From contig NZ_JALCQI010000008.1 of assembly GCF_022651205.1 (NCBI RefSeq), positions 1 through 51,425 of the forward strand: a DNA stretch of 51,425 nucleotides, in the 5' to 3' direction. Shown here in pieces: positions 19,052 to 28,227 of this stretch. The translations under genes and the position numbers were made by a program. The notes below the pieces were generated by a model. It was not told the origin of the DNA and ran no database searches. It was given only the letters and a program-made list of their open reading frames with translations. Origin of the DNA: Limosilactobacillus sp. GTDB lineage: Bacteria; Bacillota; Bacilli; Lactobacillales; Lactobacillaceae. Each line of letters begins with the position of its first letter. The first letter of the stretch is position 1.

Positions 19052-20287
19052 ATGCAGACGATTACGATTGGCCTTCTTGGCTTAGGAACCGTTGGCAGTG
19101 GCGTTGCCAAACTATTGCAGGAACATGCCGCAAAAATTGAACAAACGACTAACGTCCACTTCGTTCTTAAGCGCGTGGCAGTGGCCCACTTAAACAAGCC
19201 CCGGAAAGTTAGTCTCCCTGCCGAAACATCCCTCACGGACCAAATTGATGAAGTAATCAACGATCCCAAAATTCAAATAGTTATCGAAACAATGGGAACG
19301 ATTAACCTTGCCCGCCACGCGATCATCCAGGCAATCTATAATCACAAGTCTGTCATTACCGCTAACAAAGACCTCCTTGCAATTGACGGACCACAGCTTG
19401 CACGGCTCGCCCAAAGTCGGCATGTTGATTTCCTGTATGAAGCTAGCGTTGCCGGGGGAATTCCAATTCTGCGGGTTTTGAGCAGTAGTCTGGTTACCGA
19501 CCAGGTAAGTCAGGTTACTGGGATCATTAACGGTACCGCAAACTATATTCTTTCAGCAATGACCAAAGATAGTGTTAGCTACGAAAAGGCCTTAATGGCT
19601 GCCCAAGCAAAGGGATATGCCGAAGCGAACCCAACAAATGATGTTAAGGGAATTGATACCGCTAATAAACTTAGCATTCTGAGTCAATTTGCATTTGGCA
19701 AAGCCCTTAATCCAAAAAAGCTCGGCGTTCACGGCATCGATCAACTCACTGCGGAACAGTTGACCAGCGCGAAGCAATTCGGCTACACAATTAAGCTACT
19801 TGCGATTGCCAAACGATTGGACAATCAGCTCTACACCTTTGTTGGCCCGACCTTAATCAAACAAAATGATCAGTTAGCTAAAATTGACGGGGTTCAAAAT
19901 GCAGTTGCCATTAAGAGTAACGCGCTAGGCTCAAGCGTCTATACTGGACCAGGTGCTGGCGCCAAACCCACAGCAAATAGCATCTTAAGTGATCTTGTTG
20001 CGGCAGCTAACGATATTTTAGATTACGATTGTGGGAGTGCCGCGTTTAACAATTATCATGAAGTACTCAAGCCGCATAAATTAAGTGAACTTCCCCAATC
20101 CTACCTAATTATAGCTTACGGTCAGTCAGCGAAGCCATCTAAGCAGATTAATTGGCAGAACGAAACCAGCGGGCAAAATTACTGGAGCGGTCTCACTCCC
20201 GTTATTACTCACGAAGAATTGGTCGCGTTGGTTAAAAACAACCATAAAATTAACTATTTACCAGTCTATAACACTTACCAAATCTAA
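19052..20287 (+). CDS. hom: homoserine dehydrogenase
   Basis: Reduces aspartate semialdehyde to homoserine. The 411-aa protein has an N-terminal NAD(P) fold (GLLGLGTVGSGVAKLL), a substrate domain with VTGIINGTANYILSAM, and a C-terminal region from about residue 345 that may be a divergent ACT-like segment. SD AAAGGAGG precedes ATG 19052. As the last gene of the T-box operon, it makes homoserine synthesis follow methionine need. Confidence 0.94.
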   Translation: MQTITIGLLGLGTVGSGVAKLLQEHAAKIEQTTNVHFVLKRVAVAHLNKPRKVSLPAETSLTDQIDEVINDPKIQIVIETMGTINLARHAIIQAIYNHKSVITANKDLLAIDGPQLARLAQSRHVDFLYEASVAGGIPILRVLSSSLVTDQVSQVTGIINGTANYILSAMTKDSVSYEKALMAAQAKGYAEANPTNDVKGIDTANKLSILSQFAFGKALNPKKLGVHGIDQLTAEQLTSAKQFGYTIKLLAIAKRLDNQLYTFVGPTLIKQNDQLAKIDGVQNAVAIKSNALGSSVYTGPGAGAKPTANSILSDLVAAANDILDYDCGSAAFNNYHEVLKPHKLSELPQSYLIIAYGQSAKPSKQINWQNETSGQNYWSGLTPVITHEELVALVKNNHKINYLPVYNTYQI

Positions 20288-20292
20288 AAATC

Positions 20293-20461
20293 AGGGAGAG
20301 TGGGACAGAACTAGCTTGTCTAGTTCGTTGTCCCACCTCCGCAAGGATGGCTAGGTTGGTCAAATGCTGATTTATCAGCGTTTGAACTGCCAGCCAGCTA
20401 CTGCGCTGTTGTATTATCATATTTAAAATAGTCAAGAGACTGGGTTAATTTCCAGTCTCCT
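20293..20461 (+). repeat. Long family B element, copy 1 (with terminator)
   Basis: Starts GAGAGTGGGACA six bases after the hom stop. Hairpin GAACTAG..CTAGTTC lies inside GTGGGACA..TGTCCCAC. Then AAGGATGGCTAG, a long imperfect hairpin and CAGCTACTG. It continues through an AGACTGGG..CCAGTCTC terminator (20424-20460) that serves the minus-strand esterase gene. Nearly identical, inverted, to 31737-31907. Confidence 0.9.
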
Positions 20462-20469
20462 GATTTACT

Positions 20470-21216
20470 TTACTTATTAACAAATTCCGTCACAAGTTGC
20501 AGAATCTCATTTTCACGCTTCCCGACAAGCATGTGGTCCTCACCTTCAACCAGGTGTAGTTCACTCTTTGGTAAGATAACGTTATACTTCTTGGAAGCCT
20601 CGGGAGAAACAATCGCATCTGTAAGGCCATGAACCAGTAATGCCGGGCCCATAAAATGCTGAGCCGTTTCATAGATTGGGAGTAACTGGGCGGTCCGGAA
20701 GTATTCGCCGCTTACCGCTTCACCATGAACATCTACCGTTAACGGAATGTGGTTAGGATCATACTTTGTTCCCTGACATTCACCAAGCAACGCATCATCC
20801 TTTAGGGTTGCGGCAGGAGCCAACAGGACTTCCTTGCTAATAACATCCCGATAATAGGCTGCCAACATCGAAGCAACAACTCCACCTTGAGAATGACCAA
20901 CTAAGTATATCTGTTGCGCCTTCATTTCCGTTCGGGCAAAGTCAATCATTTTCATACCATCCATAATTTCACTTAGGACGGTCATGTCAGTAAAAGCCCC
21001 ATCACTCTGACCACAGCCAGCAAAGTCAAATCGCAGTGTGGGAATTCCGGCTTGATTTAGTGTCCGGGACAAGTCATATAGGAGGTTTCCTGCTTGATAA
21101 CCTCGATCTCCCTGAAAGCCATGCATCAAAATTGCTACTCGTTCATTTTGTAAGTTATCCGTCCCCTCCAAAACTCCGCGGAGAGTAATTCCATCACGCT
21201 TGATCGTTACATCCAT
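20470..21216 (-). CDS. alpha/beta hydrolase, cinnamoyl (feruloyl) esterase-like
   Basis: Cytoplasmic serine esterase of 248 aa. Triad residues are visible: Ser109 in GHSQGG, Asp200 in HGLTDAIVSP and His228 in EGEDHML. These parallel Ser106/Asp197/His225 of Lactobacillus johnsonii LJ0536. Long stretches (SDG-F--MTVL, YLVGHSQGGVVASMLA, LLAPAATLK) look closely alike. Likely hydrolyses hydroxycinnamate esters of plant material or related short esters. ATG 21216 has AAAGGAG nine bases upstream; an open frame to 21327 overlaps the divergent gene. No signal peptide. Confidence 0.85.
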   Translation of the reverse strand: MDVTIKRDGITLRGVLEGTDNLQNERVAILMHGFQGDRGYQAGNLLYDLSRTLNQAGIPTLRFDFAGCGQSDGAFTDMTVLSEIMDGMKMIDFARTEMKAQQIYLVGHSQGGVVASMLAAYYRDVISKEVLLAPAATLKDDALLGECQGTKYDPNHIPLTVDVHGEAVSGEYFRTAQLLPIYETAQHFMGPALLVHGLTDAIVSPEASKKYNVILPKSELHLVEGEDHMLVGKRENEILQLVTEFVNK

Positions 21217-21288
21217 ATCTAACGGCTCCTTTAGTTTTGTTCTTTCTTGTAATATTTTACTATACTTAAGGTTAGGAGGTGCTTCATT

Positions 21289-22041
21289 ATGATTCACAAC
21301 TTTACAACGGACCACCAGGTTAATCACCGTTCAATCCGTCAATTCAAGGATCAACCACTAACAACTGAACAGCTAACAACGATTTACGAAGCGGCAAGGC
21401 ATACGTCATCTAGTATGTTCCTTCAGCAGTTCAGCATTCTTCGTCTCACTGACCCGAAAAAGCGCGCTGCTGTTCGAGAAATTTCCAAACAGCCATATGT
21501 CGGTGCTGAAGGCGAGCTCCTAATCTTTATTGCTGATCTTTACCGTAACCAGCAAATTCGTCACCAACTTGGGAATGACGGTGGTCGCCTGCACACGACA
21601 GATATCTTCATGCAAGCTGCAGAAGATACCATCTTAGCCTTACAAAATGCCCTTACTGCTGCGGAAAGTATGGGACTTGGTGGCGTTGTCCTTGGCTCCA
21701 TCAAAAACGATCCGGAAAAGCTAATCCAAGTATTAGACTTACCGAAAATGACCTTCCCAATTCTCGGCTTACAGGTTGGGGTGCCTAATCAGGAGCCACA
21801 ACTAAAGCCACGACTACCGCTTAATCAAATTACCTTTAATGATAATTATCCACGTGACTTCAAGCTAAGTTCGCTGAAAGAGTACGACCAAACCGTAACA
21901 ACCTACTATGATTTACGGGATGCCAATAAACGAATCGACTCCTTTACTAAGCAAATCAATGGGGATAAGTTGAACAATCATCAGACTAGCCGCGACAAGT
22001 TGCTCCAGGCCCTTCATGACCAAGGGCTTGCCTTAAATTAA
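21289..22041 (+). CDS. NfrA-type FMN nitroreductase / NADPH oxidoreductase
   Basis: 250-aa flavoprotein of the nitroreductase superfamily. The N-terminal HRSIRQFKDQPLTTEQL is the FMN-phosphate RSxRxF motif. Then come the AAEDTILALQNALTAAESMGLGGVVLGSI region that lines the flavin and a C-terminal arm (KEYDQTVTTYYDLR) typical of NfrA/Frp proteins. SD AGGAGG. Divergent from the esterase with a 72-bp shared promoter region; -10 TATACT at 21261-21266. Substrate unknown. Confidence 0.88.
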   Translation: MIHNFTTDHQVNHRSIRQFKDQPLTTEQLTTIYEAARHTSSSMFLQQFSILRLTDPKKRAAVREISKQPYVGAEGELLIFIADLYRNQQIRHQLGNDGGRLHTTDIFMQAAEDTILALQNALTAAESMGLGGVVLGSIKNDPEKLIQVLDLPKMTFPILGLQVGVPNQEPQLKPRLPLNQITFNDNYPRDFKLSSLKEYDQTVTTYYDLRDANKRIDSFTKQINGDKLNNHQTSRDKLLQALHDQGLALN

Positions 22042-22057
22042 CGGTTTAAACCACTAA

Positions 22058-22104
22058 AACAACCTAGGATTATTTCAAAGTGATAATCCTAGGTTGCTTT
22101 TTTT
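22058..22104. terminator. bidirectional terminator
   Basis: Arms CAACCTAGGATTAT (22060-22073) and ATAATCCTAGGTTG (22083-22096), with a T-run after and an A-run before. Ends the convergent nitroreductase and MFS genes. Confidence 0.9.
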
Positions 22105-23503
22105 AATTCAAATCAACACCCTTTGACGTCCGTTGCTCCTTAGTCAGAGTAACTAACATAATTCCAACAATAATTACAGTAATGGTAAAGCCAAGTCCGT
22201 AGTGAAATCCGGTAACGAACTTAACAGGAGCACTCCCACTAACTGAGCGTTGCCCCATTCCTAGAAGACTAGTGGCAATTGCTGTACAAACAGCACCAAA
22301 GATCTGTTGAACCGTATTTAAGATGGTCGAACCATCCCCAGAATCTGCTGCTGAAAGGGAATTAAGGGCACCACTTTGCACTGGTGACATTGCTAGTGGT
22401 CCACCAATCATCAAAATAACATTAGCTGTAATAATGTACGCAATCGAAGTATGGACGGTACTAAATGCCAACATAACCGCCCCTATCAAAGCAATGATAA
22501 AGCCAAATACCGCTGGCTTCTTAAATCCCGCATAATCATAAATTCTCCCGGCAATGGCAGATGTTATTGCATTAACAACGCCCCCTGGCAACATGACAAT
22601 CCCGGTCAAAGCAACGGGAAGGAGTAAACTATTTTGAATGTACATTGGTAGTAAGTACATTGCTGAGAGCATCATCCCAAAATCAAGCATGACAATCAAA
22701 ACACAAATTGCAAAGTTCTTATCCTTAAGAGTTTGTAGTTTCAGAATTGGTACTGGCAATTTAATTTGCCGAACAGCGTAGGCTGCTAAAATAATGATCC
22801 CGACTATCAAGAAGGCTAATACCTGCCATGAGAGCCAGCCAAAGGTACTAGCAAAGCTGACACCAACAACAATACACGAACAACCTACTGCAGATTCAAA
22901 AATTGAAAGCTTGTCTACTCGTGGTCGGGTAACCTTTTCAATATTAACTAAGAACCTTAACGTAAATAACAAAGCAATGGCAAGAAACGGCACAAACAAC
23001 CAGAAAATCCAATTCCAGGAAAGTTTGCCTAAGATAAAACCAGTTAGCGTTGGTCCAATAGCTGGTGCAAACATAATTACCAGCCCGTTAACACCAATTG
23101 CCGTCCCAATCTTCTGTGGGGGAAAGACCTGCATCGTAACGGCAAACATTAACGGCAAAATAAGGCCGGTACCGATCCCCTGAATCATTCGGCCAGCTAG
23201 TAAAGCCGGAAAGTTAGGCGCTAGTGCCGAAATAATTGCCCCCACCATAAAGTCAATTAATGCAAAACTAATAATTTGGCGGGTTGTAAACCATTTCGAA
23301 ATAATACTAGATAACGGTAAGATAATTCCAATCACCAGCATATAACCGGTCACTAACCATTGAACTGTTGAAGTCGTGGTTGAAAAACTTTTTACCAGTG
23401 TCGGTAAGGCGATGTTTAGTGAGGTTTCACTAAACATTCCCACAAAGGCCCCTAACAGCATTCCTGAAATAACTAGATATGGGTGCTTAATTTTTTGATC
23501 CAT
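22103..23503 (-). CDS. MFS multidrug exporter, DHA2 (EmrB/QacA) family
   Basis: A 466-aa membrane protein with about 14 transmembrane helices. MFS motifs include the WLVTGYMLVIGIILPL helix, RMIQGIGTGLILPL and the antiporter motif GPTLTGFIL. The family exports drugs or toxic organics by proton antiport. The preceding purB transcript ends at its own terminator, so this gene is likely separate, possibly from the T/A-rich 23504-23535 region. The substrate cannot be read from sequence. Confidence 0.9.
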   Translation of the reverse strand: MDQKIKHPYLVISGMLLGAFVGMFSETSLNIALPTLVKSFSTTTSTVQWLVTGYMLVIGIILPLSSIISKWFTTRQIISFALIDFMVGAIISALAPNFPALLAGRMIQGIGTGLILPLMFAVTMQVFPPQKIGTAIGVNGLVIMFAPAIGPTLTGFILGKLSWNWIFWLFVPFLAIALLFTLRFLVNIEKVTRPRVDKLSIFESAVGCSCIVVGVSFASTFGWLSWQVLAFLIVGIIILAAYAVRQIKLPVPILKLQTLKDKNFAICVLIVMLDFGMMLSAMYLLPMYIQNSLLLPVALTGIVMLPGGVVNAITSAIAGRIYDYAGFKKPAVFGFIIALIGAVMLAFSTVHTSIAYIITANVILMIGGPLAMSPVQSGALNSLSAADSGDGSTILNTVQQIFGAVCTAIATSLLGMGQRSVSGSAPVKFVTGFHYGLGFTITVIIVGIMLVTLTKEQRTSKGVDLN

Positions 23504-23537
23504 CTATTTATAACCTCTTTTCAATTATATTTAAACG

Positions 23538-23585
23538 CAAAAAAGGAGTACCTATCTGGCTATAGATAGGTACCCCCTACTCCCC
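23538..23585 (-). terminator. purB terminator
   Basis: Minus-strand GGAGTA..GGTACCTATC with GATAGGTACTCC followed by six T. Ends the purE-K-B operon. Confidence 0.9.
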
Positions 23586-23705
23586 GTGTTAATATTGAGC
23601 AAATCAATACTAGACGTCTTTAAATAATTACGTATTAATAGTACTTTACAATATTCTGCTTTTTAAAGCTAGTGTTAAATTGCTCAAAAACAGAATTTAA
23701 TTAGC

Positions 23706-25001
23706 TTAATCTAAACCAACCCGCTTAAAAATGTCATCAACGTGACGAAGGTGCCAGTGGTAGTCAAAGGCATCGTCAAGGTCTTCCTTAGAGAGTTGCT
23801 TTTGAATCGTTGGGTCAGCTTCAAGCAATGGCCGGAACGGAATCTGTTCTGCCCAGCACTTAGCAGTGTATGGTTGGATCAAATCATAAGCCGCTTCACG
23901 AGTCATCCCGCTATTAACCAGCTTCAAGAGAACCCGGCCACTGTAAATCAAGCCAAGAGTTTTATCCATGTTCTTCTTCATCGTTTCTGGGAAGACATCG
24001 AGGTTATCCAAGATCCGGCCAAAGCGACGGAGCATGTAATCAATTAAGGAAGTGGAATCTGGTAAAATCATCCGTTCAGCACTGGAGTGGGAAATGTCCC
24101 GTTCGTGCCAAAGGGTGACATCTTCCATCGCCGTAACAACATTTCCCCGAAGAACCCGGGCACAACCGGTAATGTTTTCTGAGCCAATCGGGTTCCGCTT
24201 ATGGGGCATTGCGGATGAACCCTTTTGTCCCTTAGCAAAGTGTTCTTCAACTTCATGAATTTCGGTCCGTTGTAATGACCGAATTTCGGTTGCCATGTTT
24301 TCCAAACTAGTCCCCATTAAGGCAATTGCGGAAATGTATTCTGCGTGAAGATCACGGGGAAGGACTTGAGTTGAAATTTCTTGAGCCCGTAACCCAAGTC
24401 GTTCACAAACATACTTTTCCACGAACGGATCGATTTCAGCGAACGTTCCAACAGCACCGGAAATCTTCCCTGCTTCAACACCACGAGCAGCGTGTTCGAA
24501 CCGTTCCTTATTCCGCTTCATTTCTGAATACCAACGGGCAGCCTTTAAGCCAAAGGTCGTTGGTTCCGCATGAACACCATGGGTCCGGCCCATGCAGACG
24601 GTGTACTTGTACTTCTCGGCCATCTTCTTCAGAACTGCCATGAAGTCGTCGATATCCTTGCGAATGATGTCATTAGCTTTCTTCAGACGAAGTCCCTGGG
24701 CAGTATCAACAACATCGGTACTGGTCATCCCGTAGTGAACCCACTTCCGTTCTGGACCAAGTGACTTTGAGACATCCCGGGTAAAGGCAATCACATCATG
24801 GTGGGTAACAGCTTCAATTTTAGCGATTCCGTCAACGGAAAATTTCGCATTCTTACGGATCTTTTCAACGTCTTCAGCCGGAATATGACCAAGCTTACTC
24901 CAGGCTTCGTCCGCCGCAATCTCAACTTCTAACCAACATTGGTATTGGGTTTCCAAGCTCCAAATTTTCGCCATTTCTGGACTAGTATAACGATCAATCA
25001 T
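23706..25001 (-). CDS. purB: adenylosuccinate lyase
   Basis: Cleaves SAICAR and adenylosuccinate. The 431-aa protein carries the fumarase-superfamily signature [11 protein letters not shown], the TTDV-like [11 protein letters not shown], and [11 protein letters not shown] with its active-site His. ATG 25001 starts 57 bp after the purK stop, which suggests co-transcription with purE-K. Identity secure. Confidence 0.97.
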   Translation of the reverse strand: MIDRYTSPEMAKIWSLETQYQCWLEVEIAADEAWSKLGHIPAEDVEKIRKNAKFSVDGIAKIEAVTHHDVIAFTRDVSKSLGPERKWVHYGMTSTDVVDTAQGLRLKKANDIIRKDIDDFMAVLKKMAEKYKYTVCMGRTHGVHAEPTTFGLKAARWYSEMKRNKERFEHAARGVEAGKISGAVGTFAEIDPFVEKYVCERLGLRAQEISTQVLPRDLHAEYISAIALMGTSLENMATEIRSLQRTEIHEVEEHFAKGQKGSSAMPHKRNPIGSENITGCARVLRGNVVTAMEDVTLWHERDISHSSAERMILPDSTSLIDYMLRRFGRILDNLDVFPETMKKNMDKTLGLIYSGRVLLKLVNSGMTREAAYDLIQPYTAKCWAEQIPFRPLLEADPTIQKQLSKEDLDDAFDYHWHLRHVDDIFKRVGLD

Positions 25002-25058
25002 TAGTTAAAAATCCTCTCTAATTATTTCTCTCAATAACAATATACCATGTTCTGGGAA

Positions 25059-26174
25059 TTATTTATCCCAAATATGAGTATCATCAATTTCTTCCAATGT
25101 CTTAGCGAAATCATCAGTCAAAATTGTCACGTGACCCATCTTCCGGTTATGACGAACTTCAGCCTTCCCGTAGTCATGGAAATGCCAATTAGGCTTCTTG
25201 GCAATCTCATTACGAACTCCCGCAACGTGTTGACCGAGGACGTTGACCATGACGACATGGTGGAGTAATTCAATCTTTGGTAATGGCCAGTTGCAGATTG
25301 CGCGGTTGTGGATCGCAAATTGGGAGAAGTTGCAAGCTTCAATCGAATAGTGACCCGAATTATGCGGCCGGGGTGCCAATTCATTAATGTATATTTCACC
25401 ATCATTGCCGACAAACATCTCAACACCAAGGATCCCCCGTAAGTCAATCGAATGGGCAATCTTGACCGCCATTTGCTTAGCTTTTTCCTGCAGTTCAGGA
25501 CTAATCCGTGCCGGGACGATACTAAGGTGCAATATCTCGTTATGGTGAATATTTTCGGAAACCGGAAAAACCGTTACTTCCCCGTTCTCATTCCGACCAA
25601 CCATCACTGAGCACTCTAACTTAAAGGGAACCCAGCCTTCAAGGATTGCATCGCCAGTAGAAAGGATTCCCGAGCACTTTGCCAAATCGGCATCATCATG
25701 AAGGACTTCCTGACCATGACCATCATAGCCACCCTCACAGGTCTTCAAGACTGATGGATAGCCGATTTTCCTAACTGCTTTTTTCAAATCCGCCGCGTTT
25801 TTAACCGCCATAAACGGTGCCGTCTTCAAACCGGCATTACGAAGAAAGGTCTTTTCACGGATTCGGTTCTTAGTGGTGTATAACAGGTTAGTCCCTTGAG
25901 GAATATAAACCTTGTCAGCAACGTCCCGTAAGGCATTCAAGTCAACGTTCTCAAATTCATAGGTTAAAACATCCGACCGGCGAGCCAACTCTTCGATCGC
26001 CTTCACGTCTGCATACTCGGCCACGATCTGGTCGTCCGCCACCTGACCAGCAGGACAAGCGGGCGTTGGATCCAAAACGATGACCTTCATCCCCGTATAC
26101 TTGGCATCCAATGCCATCATCTGACCAAGCTGGCCGCCACCAATAATTCCAATTGTCTGACCTTGTTGAATCAT
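25059..26174 (-). CDS. purK: N5-carboxyaminoimidazole ribonucleotide synthetase
   Basis: ATP-grasp enzyme that carboxylates AIR. 371 aa from ATG 26174, one base after the purE stop; an in-frame GTG at 26192 would overlap purE. The N terminus TIGIIGGGQLGQMMALDA is diagnostic, and the ATP-grasp core includes KTCEGGYDGHGQ and ELAPRPHNSGHYSIEAC. No strong SD is seen, so coupling to purE is likely. Confidence 0.96.
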   Translation of the reverse strand: MIQQGQTIGIIGGGQLGQMMALDAKYTGMKVIVLDPTPACPAGQVADDQIVAEYADVKAIEELARRSDVLTYEFENVDLNALRDVADKVYIPQGTNLLYTTKNRIREKTFLRNAGLKTAPFMAVKNAADLKKAVRKIGYPSVLKTCEGGYDGHGQEVLHDDADLAKCSGILSTGDAILEGWVPFKLECSVMVGRNENGEVTVFPVSENIHHNEILHLSIVPARISPELQEKAKQMAVKIAHSIDLRGILGVEMFVGNDGEIYINELAPRPHNSGHYSIEACNFSQFAIHNRAICNWPLPKIELLHHVVMVNVLGQHVAGVRNEIAKKPNWHFHDYGKAEVRHNRKMGHVTILTDDFAKTLEEIDDTHIWDK

Positions 26175-26175
26175 T

Positions 26176-26661
26176 TTAGTCAAGGTGTGCACCGCTTTCT
26201 ACTGATTGATCGTGCATTGCTTTTCGGTAATCAAGAATCTGTTGTTGAATTTGTAGATCGCTAATTCCTAAAATCTGGAGTGCCAATAAGGCAGCATTTT
26301 TTGCACCAGCAACGCCAATTGCCTGAGTAGCAACCGGAATTCCTGCAGGCATTTGAACGATCGAGAGAAGTGAATCCATTCCTCCTAGCGCTTTCGTTTG
26401 ACCGGGAATTCCAATAACCGGCAGTGGTGTGTTCGCAGCAACCATCCCCGGCAAGTGTGCCGCACCACCAGCACATGCGATAATTACCTTTGTCCCATTT
26501 TTTACCGCATTTTGCGCAAAAGCGAACATTTCATTTGGCATCCGGTGAGCAGAAATAACGTTCTTATCATAGTCAACGCCAAACTGATCAAGGATCTTGC
26601 ATCCCTCTTTAACCGTTGGCCAATCTGACTTACTACCCATTACAATACTGATTGCACTCAT
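26176..26661 (-). CDS. purE: N5-CAIR mutase
   Basis: Class I PurE of 161 aa, which isomerises N5-CAIR to CAIR after PurK. Motifs VMGSKSDWPT, SAHRMP and GGAAHLPGMVA are intact. SD GGAGG before ATG 26661. First gene of purE-K-B, preceded by two PurBoxes. Confidence 0.97.
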   Translation of the reverse strand: MSAISIVMGSKSDWPTVKEGCKILDQFGVDYDKNVISAHRMPNEMFAFAQNAVKNGTKVIIACAGGAAHLPGMVAANTPLPVIGIPGQTKALGGMDSLLSIVQMPAGIPVATQAIGVAGAKNAALLALQILGISDLQIQQQILDYRKAMHDQSVESGAHLD

Positions 26662-26688
26662 AATTGGACCTCCTTAAAAACTGCTTTA

Positions 26689-26717
26689 AGGATAACAAAT
26701 TATTTTTATGAATACAA
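26689..26717 (-). promoter_or_regulatory. purE promoter
   Basis: -35 TTGTAT (26712-26717), 17-bp spacer and -10 TATCCT (26689-26694). Predicted start near 26682. Confidence 0.55.
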
Positions 26718-26720
26718 TAT

Positions 26721-26764
26721 TTTTACGAACTAAATTTAATTTTAAAGATATATAGTTCGTGTAT
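26721..26764. promoter_or_regulatory. PurBox inverted pair upstream of purE
   Basis: TTTTACGAACTAA on the plus strand (26721-26733) faces ATACACGAACTAT on the minus strand (26752-26764), with an 18-bp gap. The distal box is centred about 76 bp upstream of the predicted start site. Confidence 0.7.
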
Positions 26765-26772
26765 GCTAAAGA

Positions 26773-26816
26773 TAAAAAATAATCTGGCAATGAATGTTGG
26801 TATTCGTTGCCAGATT
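26773..26816 (-). terminator. cfa terminator
   Basis: Arms AATCTGGCAA and TTGCCAGATT with ATTTTTTATC on the minus strand. It lies beyond family A debris after the cfa stop and insulates the purE PurBoxes. Confidence 0.85.
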
Positions 26817-26822
26817 GTTTGT

Positions 26823-26912
26823 GTTCTACTACAAAATAGTCTAGATCTGTTCGCCAGGAACTCGCTAGAGCTAGCAATTCTACTGCAGCATAGCCGAAAT
26901 ATGTTCGCCCTA
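26823..26912 (-). repeat. Degenerate family A segments at cfa 3' end
   Basis: On the minus strand, from the cfa TAG stop: GGGCGAACATATTTCGGCTATG and CAGTAGAAT (tail-like), then a GCTAGCTCTAGC stem remnant, then a second tail GGCGAACAGATCT, GACTATTT and AGTAGAAC. The 5' stem strands are missing. Confidence 0.7.
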
Positions 26913-28091
26913 CTTTTCCTCGTAGATGTAATCCCTCGTCATTGGCAGGTTTTTGCCGGAAGCGCCTTTGGTAATAAGGTATTGGATAACGTCGATATTA
27001 CCAGATTCGAAGGAAGCGGCGCAGGCTTGGAGGTAAAGGTCCCACATCCGGGTGAAGCGTTCACCCATCATGTCTTCGATTTGAGAACGGTGGGCATTGA
27101 AGTTCATGTCCCAGATCTCAAGAGTCCGTTGGTAGTGCCGCCGAAGCATTTCAATATCGGCAATCTGCATATCGTTTTCAATGATGTGACCGACCATTTC
27201 ACCAAGACCTGGAATATAACCACCAGGGAAGATGTACTTGTTGATCCAACCGTTGTAAGCCCCACCCTGTTGACGGGTGATCCCGTGGATCAAGGCTACA
27301 CCATCGCTAGCAAGATACTTATAGATATCTTTGAAGTACAGACCAAGGTTCTCCTTACCAACGTGTTCAAACATTCCCACTGAAGTAATGTAGTCCCATT
27401 TCCGGTCGCCAAGTTCACGGTAGTCAACCAGCAGAACTTCCGCAACGTCTTCCAGACCATCATCCTTGATCCGCTTTTGAACGAGGTTGAATTGTTCTTC
27501 GCTCAAGGTCACCCCGGTAACTCGCAAGCCGTATTCCTTAGCCGCAGTAAGCATTAGGGTTCCCCAACCACAACCAATGTCTAGCAAAGTCTTACCTGGC
27601 TTAGGATCAAGTTTCTTCAAAATATGGTGAACCTTGTCAACTTGTGCCTTAGTCAAGTCGTCACGGTTACCATGATCAAAGTACGCACAAGAGTAAGTTA
27701 AGGTGTCATCAAGCCATAACTTGTAAAAGTCGTTCCCAACATCGTAGTGACTTTGAACATCATTTTCACTTTCCTTTTCGGAGTGTCCCTGCTTTGGCAA
27801 AAACTTCCGGAACTTAGAATTGCGCATGAAACTACCGGCACTTTCGTACGCTGCTGTGATCAGCTTCTGAATGCTGCCGTCAATTTCAATCTTGCCATCC
27901 ATATATGCTTCCCCAAGGGCAATGGAGGCGTTCTTCGTAACATCACGAATCGGAATCTTTTCCTTAAAGGTAATAGTTACTTCTGGTTCCCCGTCACCAT
28001 AAACAACACTCTTACCATCCCAGAAAACAACCTTAACTGGAATATTAAATGAGTGACTTAACAGTGACTTATAGAACGTCTTTTCTAACAT
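26910..28091 (-). CDS. cfa: cyclopropane-fatty-acyl-phospholipid synthase
   Basis: Methylates unsaturated acyl chains of membrane lipids with SAM, a stress-linked membrane change in lactobacilli. 393 aa from ATG 28091 (SD GAGGG about ten bases upstream; an in-frame TTG at 28112 overlaps the SD). The SAM motif is [31 protein letters not shown] and the C-terminal [20 protein letters not shown] are typical of CFA synthases. Expressed from an extended -10 (TGTTATAAT). Confidence 0.95.
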   Translation of the reverse strand: MLEKTFYKSLLSHSFNIPVKVVFWDGKSVVYGDGEPEVTITFKEKIPIRDVTKNASIALGEAYMDGKIEIDGSIQKLITAAYESAGSFMRNSKFRKFLPKQGHSEKESENDVQSHYDVGNDFYKLWLDDTLTYSCAYFDHGNRDDLTKAQVDKVHHILKKLDPKPGKTLLDIGCGWGTLMLTAAKEYGLRVTGVTLSEEQFNLVQKRIKDDGLEDVAEVLLVDYRELGDRKWDYITSVGMFEHVGKENLGLYFKDIYKYLASDGVALIHGITRQQGGAYNGWINKYIFPGGYIPGLGEMVGHIIENDMQIADIEMLRRHYQRTLEIWDMNFNAHRSQIEDMMGERFTRMWDLYLQACAASFESGNIDVIQYLITKGASGKNLPMTRDYIYEEK

Positions 28092-28126
28092 TTCGACGAA
28101 TCCCTCTTTCAAAAAAGTATGAGATC

Positions 28127-28135
28127 ATTATAACA
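28127..28135 (-). promoter_or_regulatory. cfa extended -10 promoter
   Basis: TGTTATAAT on the minus strand (-10 at 28127-28132). No good -35 at 17 bp, so the TG extension may matter. Confidence 0.55.
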
Positions 28136-28227
28136 CTTCAATGCAAAATACTGCGATCTATTGTTTAGCCCGTTAATTGTTTGCTAAGATTAGGGTGATT
28201 AGTTTTTAAATTAGAGGAGGGGATACA

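Noticed and set aside
26763..27383. 206-codon plus-strand frame antisense to cfa
   Set aside because: Cfa on the minus strand is certain; the antisense frame starts in the cfa terminator and encodes nothing recognisable.
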